Source: Pseudobacter ginsenosidimutans
GTDB lineage: Bacteria; Bacteroidota; Bacteroidia; Chitinophagales; Chitinophagaceae
Direction: 5' to 3'
DNA length: 64,000 nt
Assembly (NCBI RefSeq): GCF_007970185.1
Contig: NZ_CP042431.1
Location: 6,679,342-6,743,341, forward strand
Shown piece after piece: positions 52,394 to 63,082 of this stretch (position 1 is its first letter; each line of letters begins with the position of its first letter). Position numbers and translations under genes: made by a program. Under the pieces are notes generated by a model. The model did no database searches. It worked only from the letters and a program-made list of their open reading frames with translations, and was not told where the DNA came from.

Positions 52394-54046
52394 ATGCTAC
52401 CGAAAATTAAACCTCAGCGTACCGAAGTGTGGAAAAAACTGAACACGCATTACAAAAAAATAAAAGACGTCCAGATCAGGGAACTGTTTGCAGAGGACCC
52501 CGAAAGATTCAATAAGTTTTCATTGCAACTGGAAGATATCCTGGTTGATTATTCCAAGAACCGCATCACGCACAAAACCTTGTCGCTACTGGAAGAGCTC
52601 GCCTTGCAAAGCGAGCTGAAAGCTGCCATCGAAGCAATGTTCACGGGAGAGGCCATCAATGAAACAGAAGGCCGCGCCGTACTGCATACCGCCCTGCGCA
52701 ACTTCTCCGGCAAACCGGTGAAGGCCGATGGCAAGAATGTGATGCCCGAAGTACAACGCGTATTAAAACAGATGCAGGACTTCTGTGCTAAAGTGCACAG
52801 TGGTGAATGGAAAGGATATACCGGCAAGAAAATAAGATACATCGTCAATATCGGGATCGGCGGAAGCGATCTCGGCCCTTATATGGTTACCGAAGCGCTG
52901 AAACCTTTCTGGATGGAAGGCATCGAGCCCTTCTTCGTATCCAATGTGGATGGCACGCATATCGCCGAAACCTTGAAAAAAGTGAACCCCGAAGAAACCC
53001 TGTTCCTGGTGGCCAGCAAAACATTCACCACACAGGAAACAATGACCAACGCCCTCACCGCGCGTGAATGGTTCCTGAGATCCGCCATCGAAGAAGCGCA
53101 TGTGGCCAAACATTTCGCTGCTCTCTCCACCAATGAAAAGGAAGTAGTGAAATTTGGTATCGACAAGGCAAATATGTTCGGGTTCTGGGACTGGGTTGGT
53201 GGACGATATTCACTCTGGAGCGCCATCGGTCTCAGCATTGCGCTCACTATCGGGTACGATCATTTCGAGCAGCTGTTGCGCGGTGCTCATGCAACCGACC
53301 TGCATTTCCGCAATACACCATTCGATAAGAATATTCCTGTGGTCATGGCCCTGATCGGTCTCTGGTATACTGACTTCTTCGGTACACAAACCGAAGCCAT
53401 TCTGCCGTACGACCAGTACATGCATCGCTTTGCAGCATATTTCCAGCAGGGCAATATGGAGAGCAATGGCAAGAGCACCGACCGTCGCGGCAAAGCAGTC
53501 GACTATGCAACCGGACCTGTGATCTGGGGCGAGCCAGGCACCAATGGCCAGCATGCCTTTTACCAGTTGATCCACCAGGGCACAGTGATGATCCCCTGCG
53601 ATTTCATTGCGCCCGCCATCAGTCATAATCCTATCGGAGATCATCATACGAAACTGTTATCTAACTTCTTTGCACAAACGGAGGCGCTGATGAATGGTAA
53701 ATCGAAAGACATTGTGCGTAAGGAACTCACAGCAGCGGGAAAAAGTCATGATGAGATCAAGGCCCTGCTGCCATTCAAAGTATTCTCCGGCAACAGGCCC
53801 ACCAATTCCATCCTGATCAAAAAGATCACTCCCTATACATTGGGACAGCTCATCGCTCTTTACGAGCATAAGATCTTTGTGCAGGGCGTGATCTGGAATA
53901 TCTTCAGCTTCGATCAATGGGGTGTTGAACTGGGCAAACAACTGGCCAATGCCATCCTTCCGGAATTGAAAGACAATAAGCCTGTGGCATCTCATGATTC
54001 CAGCACCAACGGGCTGATCAATGCTTTCAAAAAAATGCGGGGATAG
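52394..54046 (+). CDS. pgi: Glucose-6-phosphate isomerase
   Basis: A 550-residue enzyme of glycolysis and gluconeogenesis. Signature segments are [30 protein letters not shown] and the active-site glutamate region NMESNGKST, and [15 protein letters not shown] near the end. Length is normal for the E. coli type. It stands alone behind a region of repeated CGTAGG motifs. Confidence 0.97.
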   Translation: MLPKIKPQRTEVWKKLNTHYKKIKDVQIRELFAEDPERFNKFSLQLEDILVDYSKNRITHKTLSLLEELALQSELKAAIEAMFTGEAINETEGRAVLHTALRNFSGKPVKADGKNVMPEVQRVLKQMQDFCAKVHSGEWKGYTGKKIRYIVNIGIGGSDLGPYMVTEALKPFWMEGIEPFFVSNVDGTHIAETLKKVNPEETLFLVASKTFTTQETMTNALTAREWFLRSAIEEAHVAKHFAALSTNEKEVVKFGIDKANMFGFWDWVGGRYSLWSAIGLSIALTIGYDHFEQLLRGAHATDLHFRNTPFDKNIPVVMALIGLWYTDFFGTQTEAILPYDQYMHRFAAYFQQGNMESNGKSTDRRGKAVDYATGPVIWGEPGTNGQHAFYQLIHQGTVMIPCDFIAPAISHNPIGDHHTKLLSNFFAQTEALMNGKSKDIVRKELTAAGKSHDEIKALLPFKVFSGNRPTNSILIKKITPYTLGQLIALYEHKIFVQGVIWNIFSFDQWGVELGKQLANAILPELKDNKPVASHDSSTNGLINAFKKMRG

Positions 54047-54092
54047 CAATTAAATTGCTATTTTACCGCCCCGGAAACCATGACCCCATCAT

Positions 54093-57000
54093 ATGAAAAA
54101 CAAACCCTCACTCCTGTTACTGTTCAGTGTAATCCTTTCACTGTACAGTGTAGCACAGGAGCGCCTTTGGAACGATCTGAGTCCAGCAGACCAGGGATTG
54201 GCCCAACGCCGTTTATCCGCATCGCCCTGGCCGGGCAAACACCGTTTGGTAAAACTCAATACAACAATAGCAAAGCAGTTACAGCAACTGGCGCCCATGG
54301 AAAATGCACAGGCGCCTTTTCCTGTAACTGCTGTGCCTTTCGGGATACCACTTCCGGAAGGCGGACTGCATCCGGACATCATTACGGAATCACCTGTATT
54401 GTCGCCCGACATGCAAACGCTCTATCCTTCTATCAAAACTTACAGGCTCCGCGATGAACAGTCAAAAAGATTCACCGGCAGGATCACCATCACGCCCGAT
54501 GGTGTAAACGGATTGGTTTTTACAGATAGCGGCGCCGCTTATATTTCACAGGCTCCTGAATTCGGGGCCGATGCACATGTGGTGTACTATGTAAAAGATA
54601 TCGAGCTGCCGCTAACTCTTCGTTGCGCTGCAGAAGAAGAAATCTCAAGGGTAGCTACCCACGAACTGCCCGGGTCACCTGCCCCGCTTGGCAGCGATTG
54701 CCAGCTGCGCACTTATCGTGTAGCCGTGTCCGCTACAGGCGAGTTCACGCAATGGGCAGGCAGCGTCAGCAATGCAGTGGCCAGCATCACCAGCACTATC
54801 AATGCAGTAAGCGCCATTTACGAACGCGATGCTACTATCCGGTTCGTACTGGTGAACAATACGAATGTGATCTATCCCGATCCTGCCATCGATCCCTTTC
54901 CCACAGTGAACTTCCCGGACCTGAATACGCTCAGCATGAATCATGCAACCCTCACCAGCAATATCGGCAGCAGCAACTTCGATCTGGGCATGGTGTTCAA
55001 CAAGGGCTGGGACGGTGGTCTGGCAAGATTGAACAGCACCTGTCTGATTTCCAGCAAAGGCAGTAACGCCGCAGGGCTCAATTTCGGCACCGGCTCCAAT
55101 CCTGTTCCGGGCCCTCAGGGACCGGTATTCATCGGAACGGTTGCGCATGAAATAGCCCATCAGTTCAGCGCCACGCACTCTTTCTCTGCCAGCAATGGTC
55201 AATGCGGAAGCAATGCAACGGAAAGCACTGCCTGGGAACCTGGCGGCGGATCCACCATCATGGCATACGCAGGAAGTTGTACCGGCAACAGCTACCAGAA
55301 CAATACCGATCTCTATTTCCATGGCGGAAGCATTGAACAGATCACCAGCTTTGCCTTGAGTTCAGGCACCTGCGCCAGTATTACAAGCACCGGCAATACA
55401 CCTCCTGTAGTTTCGGTTGATAATAACAGTTATATCATACCACCCGGCACTCCTTTCGAACTTAAAGCAAATGCAACAGATGCCGGAGGCAACCTGCTTT
55501 ATAGCTGGGAACAGATGGACGCGGGCCCGCTGACCAATGACAAACCCAGTTCCAGCGCCAATTCCGGGCCACTGTTCAGATCTTATCCACCCAATGAAAA
55601 TCCCGGTCGTGTGTTCCCCTTGATATCCGCTGTTCTCTCCAGCACCATGCCTGATTATGAAGTGCTGCCCACCGTGGCCCGCTCCATGAAATTCAGGGTA
55701 ACGGTGAGAGACGGCGCACCCGGCGGTGGTTGTACAGCTGAAGCCAATGTGACCGTTACCACGGCCGGCGCTACACCTTTCCGGGTAACTTCACAGAACA
55801 ACGCCACTTCCTGGACGGCCAATGGGACCAACACAGCTACCATTTCCTGGAATCCCGGCAGCAGCAGCGAAGCACCGGTGAATTGCGCTTCCGTAAACAT
55901 CCTGTTCTCTGTTGATGGCGGTTACACTTATCCCTATACGTTAGCATCGAATATTCCCAATAGCGGTGGTGCTCAGATCATCATTCCAAGCCTTGCCACC
56001 AGTGCAGGAAGGATCAGGGTACAGGCAGCCGGCAATATTTTTTTCGATGTCTGCCAAGGCAATATCACCATCTCCACCGGCTGTTCCGCATCAGGCGCAA
56101 TGGTCACTCCTGACGATAATGTAACTGCCGGTGCCGGTGATCCATCGCTGGACCTTAGTCTCAGCCCTGCATATGGCAGCATTATCAATAATTTCACAGG
56201 ACAACTCACCAACGCTGATCCGAAAACTGCTATTGCTTTTAACAATGTGGGAGCAGGCAACTGCCAGACTTCCGGCAATGTGTACCAGCACAAACGCTAC
56301 CGCTTCATGGTGAACAGGGCTGGAAATTACAGTTTCATTATTCCATCCGCCACTTATCCGGCAGTGATGAACCTGTATCAGAACAATTACAATCCCACAA
56401 GTCCCTGCGCCAATTTCCTGAACTCGAACGGTACCAGGACCGGGAATGGTGTTGGGGTTGGAACCAGCTTCACGCAGAGCTTATCGCCCGGCATCTACTA
56501 TGAACTTACAGTAGGCACTTTCAACAATAATTATCCGGCATTGCCACTCAATTACACCATCACATCCACCAACAATGTGGGAGGCAACCTGTATACCAAT
56601 TATCCTTCACCCGGCGCAGGATTCAATTACACTTATGTGATCGTGAACAATACAACCGGATTGATAAAAGCCTTCGATGCCGGCGCCAATCTGTCTAACG
56701 CCAACAATTATCCGCCCGGCGCCTATTCGGTATATGGACTTTCGTACGGCACCAGCATTACAACATTCAACACCTACCAGGGAGGCAGCTTCGATGCCTT
56801 TAAACAGGCAGTGCTGACCAATCCCGGCACGCTCTGCGCAAGCCTCAGCGCCAATGCAGTGCAGGTGATTGTGAAAGGCGATGGCCCTCCGCCATTGCTT
56901 CCGCTCAACGCTATTCTGAGAGACAATTCTGTTTTGCTGAGATGGAGCACGCTTACTGAAAATGGCGTCAGTCATTTTGAGATCTACCGTTCTACCGATG

Positions 57001-57437
57001 GCAGCAATTTCCAGAAACTGCCCGGACAGGTAAATGCCAAAGGGAACAGTAACTCGCAAACCGACTATACCTATACCGATAATTCACCCGCAAGCGGCGA
57101 TAATTATTACAGGATACGCCAGGTAAACTTCGACGCGCAGGTAGTGATGAGCAGCATTGCCAAAGCCGGACGTATAGATAACAATACCATAATACGGCTT
57201 CGCCCCAATCCCCTAAAGGACCAGCCGCTTCATTTGGAATATATTACAGGCAACAGGGAAGAATTGCGGATAGTGATCACCGATAGCAAAGGAGTTGTAA
57301 TCACACAGTCTGCAGTATTGGCAAAACCAGGCGCGAACACCTTCCTTTTCAACCTGCAGCACCTGGCGAAAGGGTTGTACTTTGTTACCATCCGTCGTGA
57401 TGCCGGCACCATTGTATCCAGGTTCGTAAAACAATAA
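54093..57437 (+). CDS. Secreted reprolysin-type zinc metalloprotease with type IX C-terminal domain
   Basis: An 1114-residue exported protein. After a signal peptide (ending near VAQE) and a propeptide-like domain, a metalloprotease domain carries HEIAHQFSATH, the HExxHxxxxxH zinc site, and a Met-turn (TIMAYAG). The middle contains Ig- or PKD-like and P-domain-like segments with many small residues. The last 80 residues (LRPNPLKDQPLHLEY to VSRFVKQ) match the type A sorting domain of the type IX system. It should digest external proteins. A terminator follows. Confidence 0.93.
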   Translation: MKNKPSLLLLFSVILSLYSVAQERLWNDLSPADQGLAQRRLSASPWPGKHRLVKLNTTIAKQLQQLAPMENAQAPFPVTAVPFGIPLPEGGLHPDIITESPVLSPDMQTLYPSIKTYRLRDEQSKRFTGRITITPDGVNGLVFTDSGAAYISQAPEFGADAHVVYYVKDIELPLTLRCAAEEEISRVATHELPGSPAPLGSDCQLRTYRVAVSATGEFTQWAGSVSNAVASITSTINAVSAIYERDATIRFVLVNNTNVIYPDPAIDPFPTVNFPDLNTLSMNHATLTSNIGSSNFDLGMVFNKGWDGGLARLNSTCLISSKGSNAAGLNFGTGSNPVPGPQGPVFIGTVAHEIAHQFSATHSFSASNGQCGSNATESTAWEPGGGSTIMAYAGSCTGNSYQNNTDLYFHGGSIEQITSFALSSGTCASITSTGNTPPVVSVDNNSYIIPPGTPFELKANATDAGGNLLYSWEQMDAGPLTNDKPSSSANSGPLFRSYPPNENPGRVFPLISAVLSSTMPDYEVLPTVARSMKFRVTVRDGAPGGGCTAEANVTVTTAGATPFRVTSQNNATSWTANGTNTATISWNPGSSSEAPVNCASVNILFSVDGGYTYPYTLASNIPNSGGAQIIIPSLATSAGRIRVQAAGNIFFDVCQGNITISTGCSASGAMVTPDDNVTAGAGDPSLDLSLSPAYGSIINNFTGQLTNADPKTAIAFNNVGAGNCQTSGNVYQHKRYRFMVNRAGNYSFIIPSATYPAVMNLYQNNYNPTSPCANFLNSNGTRTGNGVGVGTSFTQSLSPGIYYELTVGTFNNNYPALPLNYTITSTNNVGGNLYTNYPSPGAGFNYTYVIVNNTTGLIKAFDAGANLSNANNYPPGAYSVYGLSYGTSITTFNTYQGGSFDAFKQAVLTNPGTLCASLSANAVQVIVKGDGPPPLLPLNAILRDNSVLLRWSTLTENGVSHFEIYRSTDGSNFQKLPGQVNAKGNSNSQTDYTYTDNSPASGDNYYRIRQVNFDAQVVMSSIAKAGRIDNNTIIRLRPNPLKDQPLHLEYITGNREELRIVITDSKGVVITQSAVLAKPGANTFLFNLQHLAKGLYFVTIRRDAGTIVSRFVKQ

Positions 57438-57451
57438 AAGTAGAAATGTAA

Positions 57452-57482
57452 AAAGCCTCCGGTATCTGGTACCGGAGGCTTT
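57452..57482. terminator. Bidirectional terminator between convergent genes
   Basis: AAAGCCTCCGGTA and TACCGGAGGCTTT form a perfect 13-bp stem with a 5-nt loop, with A and T tracts on the two sides. It serves the protease gene and, in the other direction, the DUF3276 gene. Confidence 0.88.
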
Positions 57483-57512
57483 ATGATAAAAAGAATTAAG
57501 ACTAAAGAGGGA

Positions 57513-57947
57513 TTACCATTTGTCTACTTCTTCACCTGCATCGGCTGATGCGCTGTGTGAAGGAGCTGCTGCACTGGCTACCACTACCACTTCTTCTGCA
57601 GTGTCCACTTGTTCTTCTGCCACTTCACCTTCTATTCCCTGCTCATTGTCCTGGTCGTGGTTGTAAGCATCGAAATCAAAGTTAGGCATCAGATCAGTCT
57701 TTACATAGTCAACAGCTTCGGTCAGCGCTTTCAGGAACTTATTAAAATCTTCTTTGTAGAGGAAGATCTTATGCCTGTCGTAACCGTTTTCGTTGAATTT
57801 CTTACGGCTCTCCGTGATGGTAATGTAATAGTCATTGCCGCGGGTAGCTCTCACATCGAAGAAGTATGTTCTTCTTTTCCCAGCTCTGATGCGCTTACTG
57901 TAAACGCTTTCCATTCGTTTGTCGTTGTTTTCGTACGCCACAGTCAT
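57513..57947 (-). CDS. DUF3276 / PUR-alpha-like protein
   Basis: A 144-residue protein. The first 100 residues (ESVYSKRIRAGKRRTYFFDV and YITITESRKKFNENG) form a PUR-like fold that binds single-stranded nucleic acids; the remainder is an acidic, low-complexity tail rich in Glu and Val. It is one of the most conserved proteins of Bacteroidota. A clear promoter precedes it. Confidence 0.92.
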   Translation of the reverse strand: MTVAYENNDKRMESVYSKRIRAGKRRTYFFDVRATRGNDYYITITESRKKFNENGYDRHKIFLYKEDFNKFLKALTEAVDYVKTDLMPNFDFDAYNHDQDNEQGIEGEVAEEQVDTAEEVVVVASAAAPSHSASADAGEEVDKW

Positions 57948-57995
57948 TTTAATTTTTGCAGTTTAATAATTGGCAGTTTTACAAAAAAGTAGGCA

Positions 57996-58025
57996 CAAAT
58001 ATAATATTGTTTTTGAACCGGCAAA
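57996..58025 (-). promoter_or_regulatory. Promoter of the DUF3276 gene
   Basis: On the minus strand TTTG (58025-58022), 18 bases, then TATATTTG (58003-57996): a close match to the Bacteroidota consensus, 49 bp before the start codon. Confidence 0.75.
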
Positions 58026-58081
58026 ATTTCCGGCCGGAATTTACGTGGTTTTATTTAACCGGAGAATAGTAAGTTAACTAC

Positions 58082-59956
58082 TTAATTGTCTTCAGGAGTA
58101 TCAGATCGTTCCAACAGTTGTTGTTCATACAAATATGAGTAATACCCGTTTTGGGCCAGTAACTCATTGTGCGTTCCTTTCTCCACCATTTTCCCTTCTT
58201 CCATTACGATGATCTGATCAAAGTCAAATAGTGTAAAAATACGATGCGTAATGATGATAGCAGTCTTGTCTTTAAGGTAACGGTTCAGGTTACCGAGAAT
58301 CTCCTTTTCTGTTCTGGCGTCAACTGCGCTGAGGCAATCATCGAAAACAACGATATGCGGGTCCTTGATCAACGCGCGTGCAATGGAGATCCTTTGCTTT
58401 TGTCCGCCACTGAGTGTAACACCGCGTTCACCGATCATCGTATTATATTGATCATGAAAGCCTGCGATCTCCTTTTCCACGCTCGCATGGCGGGCAGCGA
58501 GCTGCACTTTGCTCATATCCGGCGCTCCATCCAGCCCAAAGCTGATATTGCTTGTGATGCTATCGCTGAACAGGAAAACATCCTGCGGTACATAGCTGAT
58601 CTGTTTGCGGAGGCCCTGCAGGTCCATCTTCCGGAGATCTGTTTTATCGATTTCTATATTTCCACTGCTGGGATCGTACATGCGCAGCAGTAATTGCGCT
58701 ATCGTAGTTTTACCAGACCCGGTATGTCCGATGATGGCGATCTTCTCACCGCGCTTCACATGCAGGTCGAATGATTTCAATGCATGTATGCCGGTATTGG
58801 GATAAACGAAATCTACATTGTTGAAATCGATCACGCCATCCAGTGATGGTTCGATAGCGGCAACAGGCTCTTCGATGGCAGGGACAGTGTCCAGGAATTC
58901 GTTGAGGCGTTTCTGTGATGCCGCTGCGCGCTGGATCATACTGGCCGTCCAGCCAATAGCGCTCACAGGGAATGTGAGCATGTTCACATACATCACAAAC
59001 TCTGCAATGGTGCCAATTGTAATGGATTGATCCCCGCGGATAGCATAAATGCCACCGATCATGATGGTGAGCAGGGTGCTCAATCCGATCAGCAGCGCCA
59101 TGCTGGGGAAATAGATGGCTTCCACTTTTGCCAGTCCGATCGCATTTTCCTTATAGGCCTCTGCATTCTTATTGAAGAAAGAGAACATCGCTTTTTCCTG
59201 CACAAAGGATTTGATCACGCGAATGCCGGAATAGGATTCCTGCGCATTGGTGGTGAGGTCGGAAAGCAGCCCCTGGATCCGTTCACTTTTCCTGTTGATG
59301 ATATTGTTAACGAAGTAGATGGTGATGGCCAGCAATGGCAGCGGGGCCAGCACATACAAGGTAAGCATCGCGTTGGTGGCAAGCATGAAATATACACTGA
59401 AACCAATGGTCACCGCCAGGTTGATGAAATACATCAATGCCGGGCCAGTATACATACGCACGCGGCTCACGTCTTCCGCAATCCGGTTCATCAGGTCGCC
59501 TGTGCTATGTGTCTTGTAAAAATTGGAATCGAGTTTCAGGTAATGACCAAACACTTCGTTCTTCTGATCGAATTCAATATGCCTGCTCATCACGATGATG
59601 GTCTGCCGCATCAAAAACAGGAAAAATCCACTGAGTATAGCCAGTGATAACAATACGATGCCCGTCCACACGATCTTCTGTCCGAAGCCCAGTTCGGCGC
59701 TGGTGAACTGATGGATCAGCTCCTTTACGCCAATATCATAATTGGATTGCTTTTTCGTTACCTCACCTATCCTTTCGGAATAGTGACCTGGTGAATTTTT
59801 CTGGATCAGTTCCAGTTGCACTTCATCAATCACAAAGCCCGTCAGTTGCGGAGAAAGTATTTTGAAATAGTTGGAAAGCACGATGAACAGAATACCGAAG
59901 AGGAATCGCCACCGATATTTCCAGAAATACTTGTTGATCGCCTTTAAATGCTTCAA
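58082..59956 (-). CDS. ABC exporter (fused membrane and ATPase domains)
   Basis: A 624-residue protein of the MsbA/BmrCD class. Six helices are spread over residues 15-340, and the nucleotide-binding domain follows with Walker A GHTGSGKTT, signature LSGGQKQRISIARAL and Walker B IVVFDDCLSAVD. The second acidic residue is Asp rather than the usual Glu. Such a site is typical of the degenerate half of heterodimeric exporters, which suggests a partner elsewhere. It stands alone, so no substrate can be inferred. Confidence 0.93.
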   Translation of the reverse strand: MKHLKAINKYFWKYRWRFLFGILFIVLSNYFKILSPQLTGFVIDEVQLELIQKNSPGHYSERIGEVTKKQSNYDIGVKELIHQFTSAELGFGQKIVWTGIVLLSLAILSGFFLFLMRQTIIVMSRHIEFDQKNEVFGHYLKLDSNFYKTHSTGDLMNRIAEDVSRVRMYTGPALMYFINLAVTIGFSVYFMLATNAMLTLYVLAPLPLLAITIYFVNNIINRKSERIQGLLSDLTTNAQESYSGIRVIKSFVQEKAMFSFFNKNAEAYKENAIGLAKVEAIYFPSMALLIGLSTLLTIMIGGIYAIRGDQSITIGTIAEFVMYVNMLTFPVSAIGWTASMIQRAAASQKRLNEFLDTVPAIEEPVAAIEPSLDGVIDFNNVDFVYPNTGIHALKSFDLHVKRGEKIAIIGHTGSGKTTIAQLLLRMYDPSSGNIEIDKTDLRKMDLQGLRKQISYVPQDVFLFSDSITSNISFGLDGAPDMSKVQLAARHASVEKEIAGFHDQYNTMIGERGVTLSGGQKQRISIARALIKDPHIVVFDDCLSAVDARTEKEILGNLNRYLKDKTAIIITHRIFTLFDFDQIIVMEEGKMVEKGTHNELLAQNGYYSYLYEQQLLERSDTPEDN

Positions 59957-60302
59957 TCGGGGAAATTTTACGCAAAGGTAAAGGATATGAAAGAATATCG
60001 CCGCCGGTGACGGAAGCCTCTTCGCTGTATTTAATAATTTATTATGTCAGAAGGGAAAAACAGGCATTCCGGCGGGGCATATTGCAGCTCATCGGAATCT
60101 GTCGCATACAATTGGGATGCCGATAGCATTTGCAGGATCAAAACCAATTGTATGCTTCGCACGCAAATTTTGTTGATCCTATCCTGTTTTTGGGCGTTTC
60201 AAAATGCGCAAACAGTTGAGCATAGCCCGGGACCTGTAAACAAATTTTTCAAAAAAAATATCTATTGCGCGTAAGGGTTTTCTCAGGCAAGCGTGTATCA
60301 TT
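59957..60302. other. Spacer with a possible secreted peptide remnant
   Basis: About 346 bp. The only feature of note is a short frame at 60152-60274 (40 codons) starting with a signal-peptide-like stretch (MLRTQILLILSCFWAF...). It ends soon after and resembles no family I know. It may be the leftover of a larger gene. Confidence 0.4.
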
Positions 60303-60989
60303 ATGGTAAAACCATTTCAACCACCTGCTCTGAAAGATCAAGAAGGCATACCAGGCGCAGAAGCGGAGCGGGCTGGCGGCCATGGCTTCCCGGACAAATA
60401 TGTGTATCAGCGTCATGTTTTTGCTTATAAAGCCGTTCCTCCATCGGCCATCCACAACAAATTGGTATTGGAACTGGAATGCGGCGAAGGTTACGGCATG
60501 GAGATGCTTTGCCGGAATGCCACCTGCCGGATGGCGGCAGACAAGAAGAAACCAGCGCAGATCAATTTAGGCGGCAACCTGGATTTCAGAAGATGAATAC
60601 TGCCTGCTCTCTCCACTTTCAGCGATGAAAGTTTCGATACCATCATTTGTTTCCAGGTGATCGAACATATCAGTTATGATCATGCGCTGATGAGAGAAAT
60701 GAAAAGAGTATTGAAAAACGGAGGCGTCATCTGTCTCACAACACCCAACAGGCGAATGTCGCTCCCACGCAATCCCTTCCATATACGTGAGTACAATGTA
60801 CTGAACCTGCAATGCCTGCTTCCTGCTTTCATGCTGCGCGGCTTTTACAGCCTGCTCAATAATTGTTACCGGCTGCTGATCGCCAAACAGGCTCCGGATA
60901 TTACCAGCTCCATCCATCACACCGATTTTTTCCTTGATTCACATGCAGGCAACTGCCTCGACTTCTTCCCGGAACTGAAAAAAAGATAA
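60303..60989 (+). pseudogene. Decayed class I SAM-dependent methyltransferase
   Basis: Two pieces of one methyltransferase lie in the same frame, separated by one in-frame TGA at 60594-60596. The first piece contains HGFPDKYVYQRHVFAY and motif I, where the usual G-x-G is spoilt (LELECGEGYG; Glu instead of Gly). The second contains FDTIICFQVIEHIS and VLKNGGVICLTTPN, the post-motif regions of the Rossmann fold. A stretch after HIREYN appears missing compared with full-length family members I remember. A nonsense codon plus motif loss indicate an inactive gene. Confidence 0.75.
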
Positions 60990-61081
60990 GGTTCTGAAAA
61001 TCCGTAATTTAGTTGTGTGACCGTTATCACCAAAAATGACAATGGCAAAAGGCAACTTTGTGCAACTAAAAAATTACGGCT

Positions 61082-62491
61082 ATGTATTTTCAGCATGTTT
61101 ATGATAAAAGCCTGGCACAAGCCAGTTATTTCATCGGATGCCAACAGGCAGGCGTTGCAGCAGTGATAGATCCCAAGCGCGATGTGGACACATATATTAA
61201 GATCGCGCAGGAGCAGAACATGGCCATCACTCAGATCTATGAAACGCATATCCATGCCGACTTCCTCTCCGGCAGCCGCGAACTGGCCGCGCTCACCGGC
61301 GCAACCATGTACCTGTCAGGAGAAGGCGGACCGGATTGGCAATACGAATTTGAACATCATTCTCTTCATCACGGCAACAGCATCAAACTGGGCAACCTGC
61401 AATTTGATGTGCTGCACACACCAGGCCATACACCTGAAAGTATCAGCCTGCTGCTCACCGATCTTCCCGGTAGTGAAGATCCCGTAATGCTTTTCACCGG
61501 CGATTTTGTTTTTGTAGGCGATATCGGCCGCCCGGACCTGCTGGAGAAAGCAGCCGGTCTCAAAGGCACCCAGGAAGCTGGCGCTCATCAACTGTTTCAT
61601 TCATTGAAACAATTCACCGATATTCCCGATTATGTACAGGTATGGCCAGGACATGGCGCAGGATCCGCCTGCGGCAAGGCTTTGGGCGCTGTGCCTGTTA
61701 CCACCGCAGGATATGAGAAAAGAAGGAACTGGGCTTTCCGCTTCAATAATGACGAAGCAGGATTCGTCGCAAACCTCCTGGAAGGACAACCCGAACCTCC
61801 GAAGTATTTCGCCATGATGAAAAAGCTGAACCGGGTTCCCCGTCCGCTGCTCACTTCCGTGCCAGTCATCCCGCAACTGGATGCCACCGCGCTGAAACAG
61901 GCAATGGACAAAGGCTATCGCATCATCGACACCCGTCACAAATCAATATTCGCCAAAGGCTTCATTCCCGGCAGTATCAATATCCAGGGCAACAACTCCT
62001 TCTCCACCTGGGCAGGCTGGCTCCTGAATTATGAAGAACCATTCATTCTGCTGGCCGAACCCGGTCAACTGGACGATCTAACCCGGAAGCTCATGCGCAT
62101 TGGGCTCGACAATATTTTTGGATACATTCCATCTGTGGAAACTTATACAAATAACGGAGGACAATTAACAGAAGCACAATTGACAGATTACAAAGGATTG
62201 CTGGCATTGCAGGCGCAAGGCCCCGTCCAACTGGTTGACCTGCGTGGCGCTACCGAATATCAGACAGGTCATATCCCCGGTGCAGAAAATGTATTCGTGG
62301 GCACATTGCCTCAACAACTGCAGAAAATAAAAAAGGATACAACCGTAGTAGTTCATTGTCAGAGCGGAGACAGGTCCACCATCGGATATTCATTGCTGGC
62401 GGCAAACGGATTCAACAATATCATTAACTTTTCCGGCAGCATGAATGAGTGGGTCCAACAAGGCGGCGCTGTGGAAAAAGGAAATCAATAA
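61082..62491 (+). CDS. Metallo-beta-lactamase-fold / rhodanese fusion protein (persulfide dioxygenase-like)
   Basis: A 469-residue protein with three domains. An MBL-fold domain (1-250) carries THIHADFLSG, TPGHTPES, TGDFVFVGDIGRPD and a PGHG metal site. The first rhodanese domain (about 265-355) lacks the active-site cysteine (the loop reads LLAEPGQ). The second (about 370-465) has the active CQSGDRST loop. MBL proteins of this type oxidise glutathione or other persulfides, and the rhodanese moves sulfane sulfur. It leads an operon with two YeeE/YedE proteins. Confidence 0.94.
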   Translation: MYFQHVYDKSLAQASYFIGCQQAGVAAVIDPKRDVDTYIKIAQEQNMAITQIYETHIHADFLSGSRELAALTGATMYLSGEGGPDWQYEFEHHSLHHGNSIKLGNLQFDVLHTPGHTPESISLLLTDLPGSEDPVMLFTGDFVFVGDIGRPDLLEKAAGLKGTQEAGAHQLFHSLKQFTDIPDYVQVWPGHGAGSACGKALGAVPVTTAGYEKRRNWAFRFNNDEAGFVANLLEGQPEPPKYFAMMKKLNRVPRPLLTSVPVIPQLDATALKQAMDKGYRIIDTRHKSIFAKGFIPGSINIQGNNSFSTWAGWLLNYEEPFILLAEPGQLDDLTRKLMRIGLDNIFGYIPSVETYTNNGGQLTEAQLTDYKGLLALQAQGPVQLVDLRGATEYQTGHIPGAENVFVGTLPQQLQKIKKDTTVVVHCQSGDRSTIGYSLLAANGFNNIINFSGSMNEWVQQGGAVEKGNQ

Positions 62492-62507
62492 AACAAAAAA
62501 CACCCTG

Positions 62508-63071
62508 ATGTTAGAAGCTATAAAAGCACCCTGGCCCTGGTATATAACAGGTGCATTGATCGGATTGATTGTTGCCGCACTCTTGCTGCTGGGCAACAAA
62601 CATTTCGGCATATCAGCCAACCTGCGGCATATCTGCGCAGCATGCTTTCCGGCCAATATCAAATTCTTCCGCTACAACTGGAAAAAGGAAATATGGAATC
62701 TTTTTTTTGTAGCGGGTATCATACTCGGCGGCTTCATTGCCACGCAATGGCTGTCGAATCCTGCACCTGTGAATATCAATCCCGCACTGGCGGAAGAACT
62801 CGCTTCCTATCAGCTCACAGATCATAGCAGTCTTGTACCCGGAGAATTATTTTCGTTCGAAAGCCTTTTCACCCTGCGTGGTTTCATCATCATGGTGGCA
62901 GGCGGATTCCTCGTTGGCTTCGGCACACGTTATGCAGGCGGCTGCACTTCCGGACACTCCATCATGGGACTGAGCAACCTGCAATGGCCTTCACTGGTAG
63001 CCACCGTGATGTTCATGATCGGAGGTTTCATCATGGCTAATCTCCTGCTTCCCTTTATTCTCCGACTCTAA
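62508..63071 (+). CDS. YeeE/YedE family sulfur transport protein
   Basis: A 187-residue membrane protein with about four helices. The signature FGTRYAGGCTSGHSIMGLSN contains the cysteine used in thiosulfate passage by YeeE. The two small genes together are equivalent to one split YeeE-like channel. The ATG at 62508 gives the usual start. It lies 16 bp after the fusion gene. Confidence 0.92.
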   Translation: MLEAIKAPWPWYITGALIGLIVAALLLLGNKHFGISANLRHICAACFPANIKFFRYNWKKEIWNLFFVAGIILGGFIATQWLSNPAPVNINPALAEELASYQLTDHSSLVPGELFSFESLFTLRGFIIMVAGGFLVGFGTRYAGGCTSGHSIMGLSNLQWPSLVATVMFMIGGFIMANLLLPFILRL

Positions 63072-63082
63072 ACCACCTGATC

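Noticed and set aside
60044-60274. 76-codon frame between the ABC exporter and the methyltransferase pseudogene
   Set aside because: Its first half has no protein-like pattern. Only the last 40 codons resemble a signal peptide, and they end abruptly; kept only as a possible remnant.
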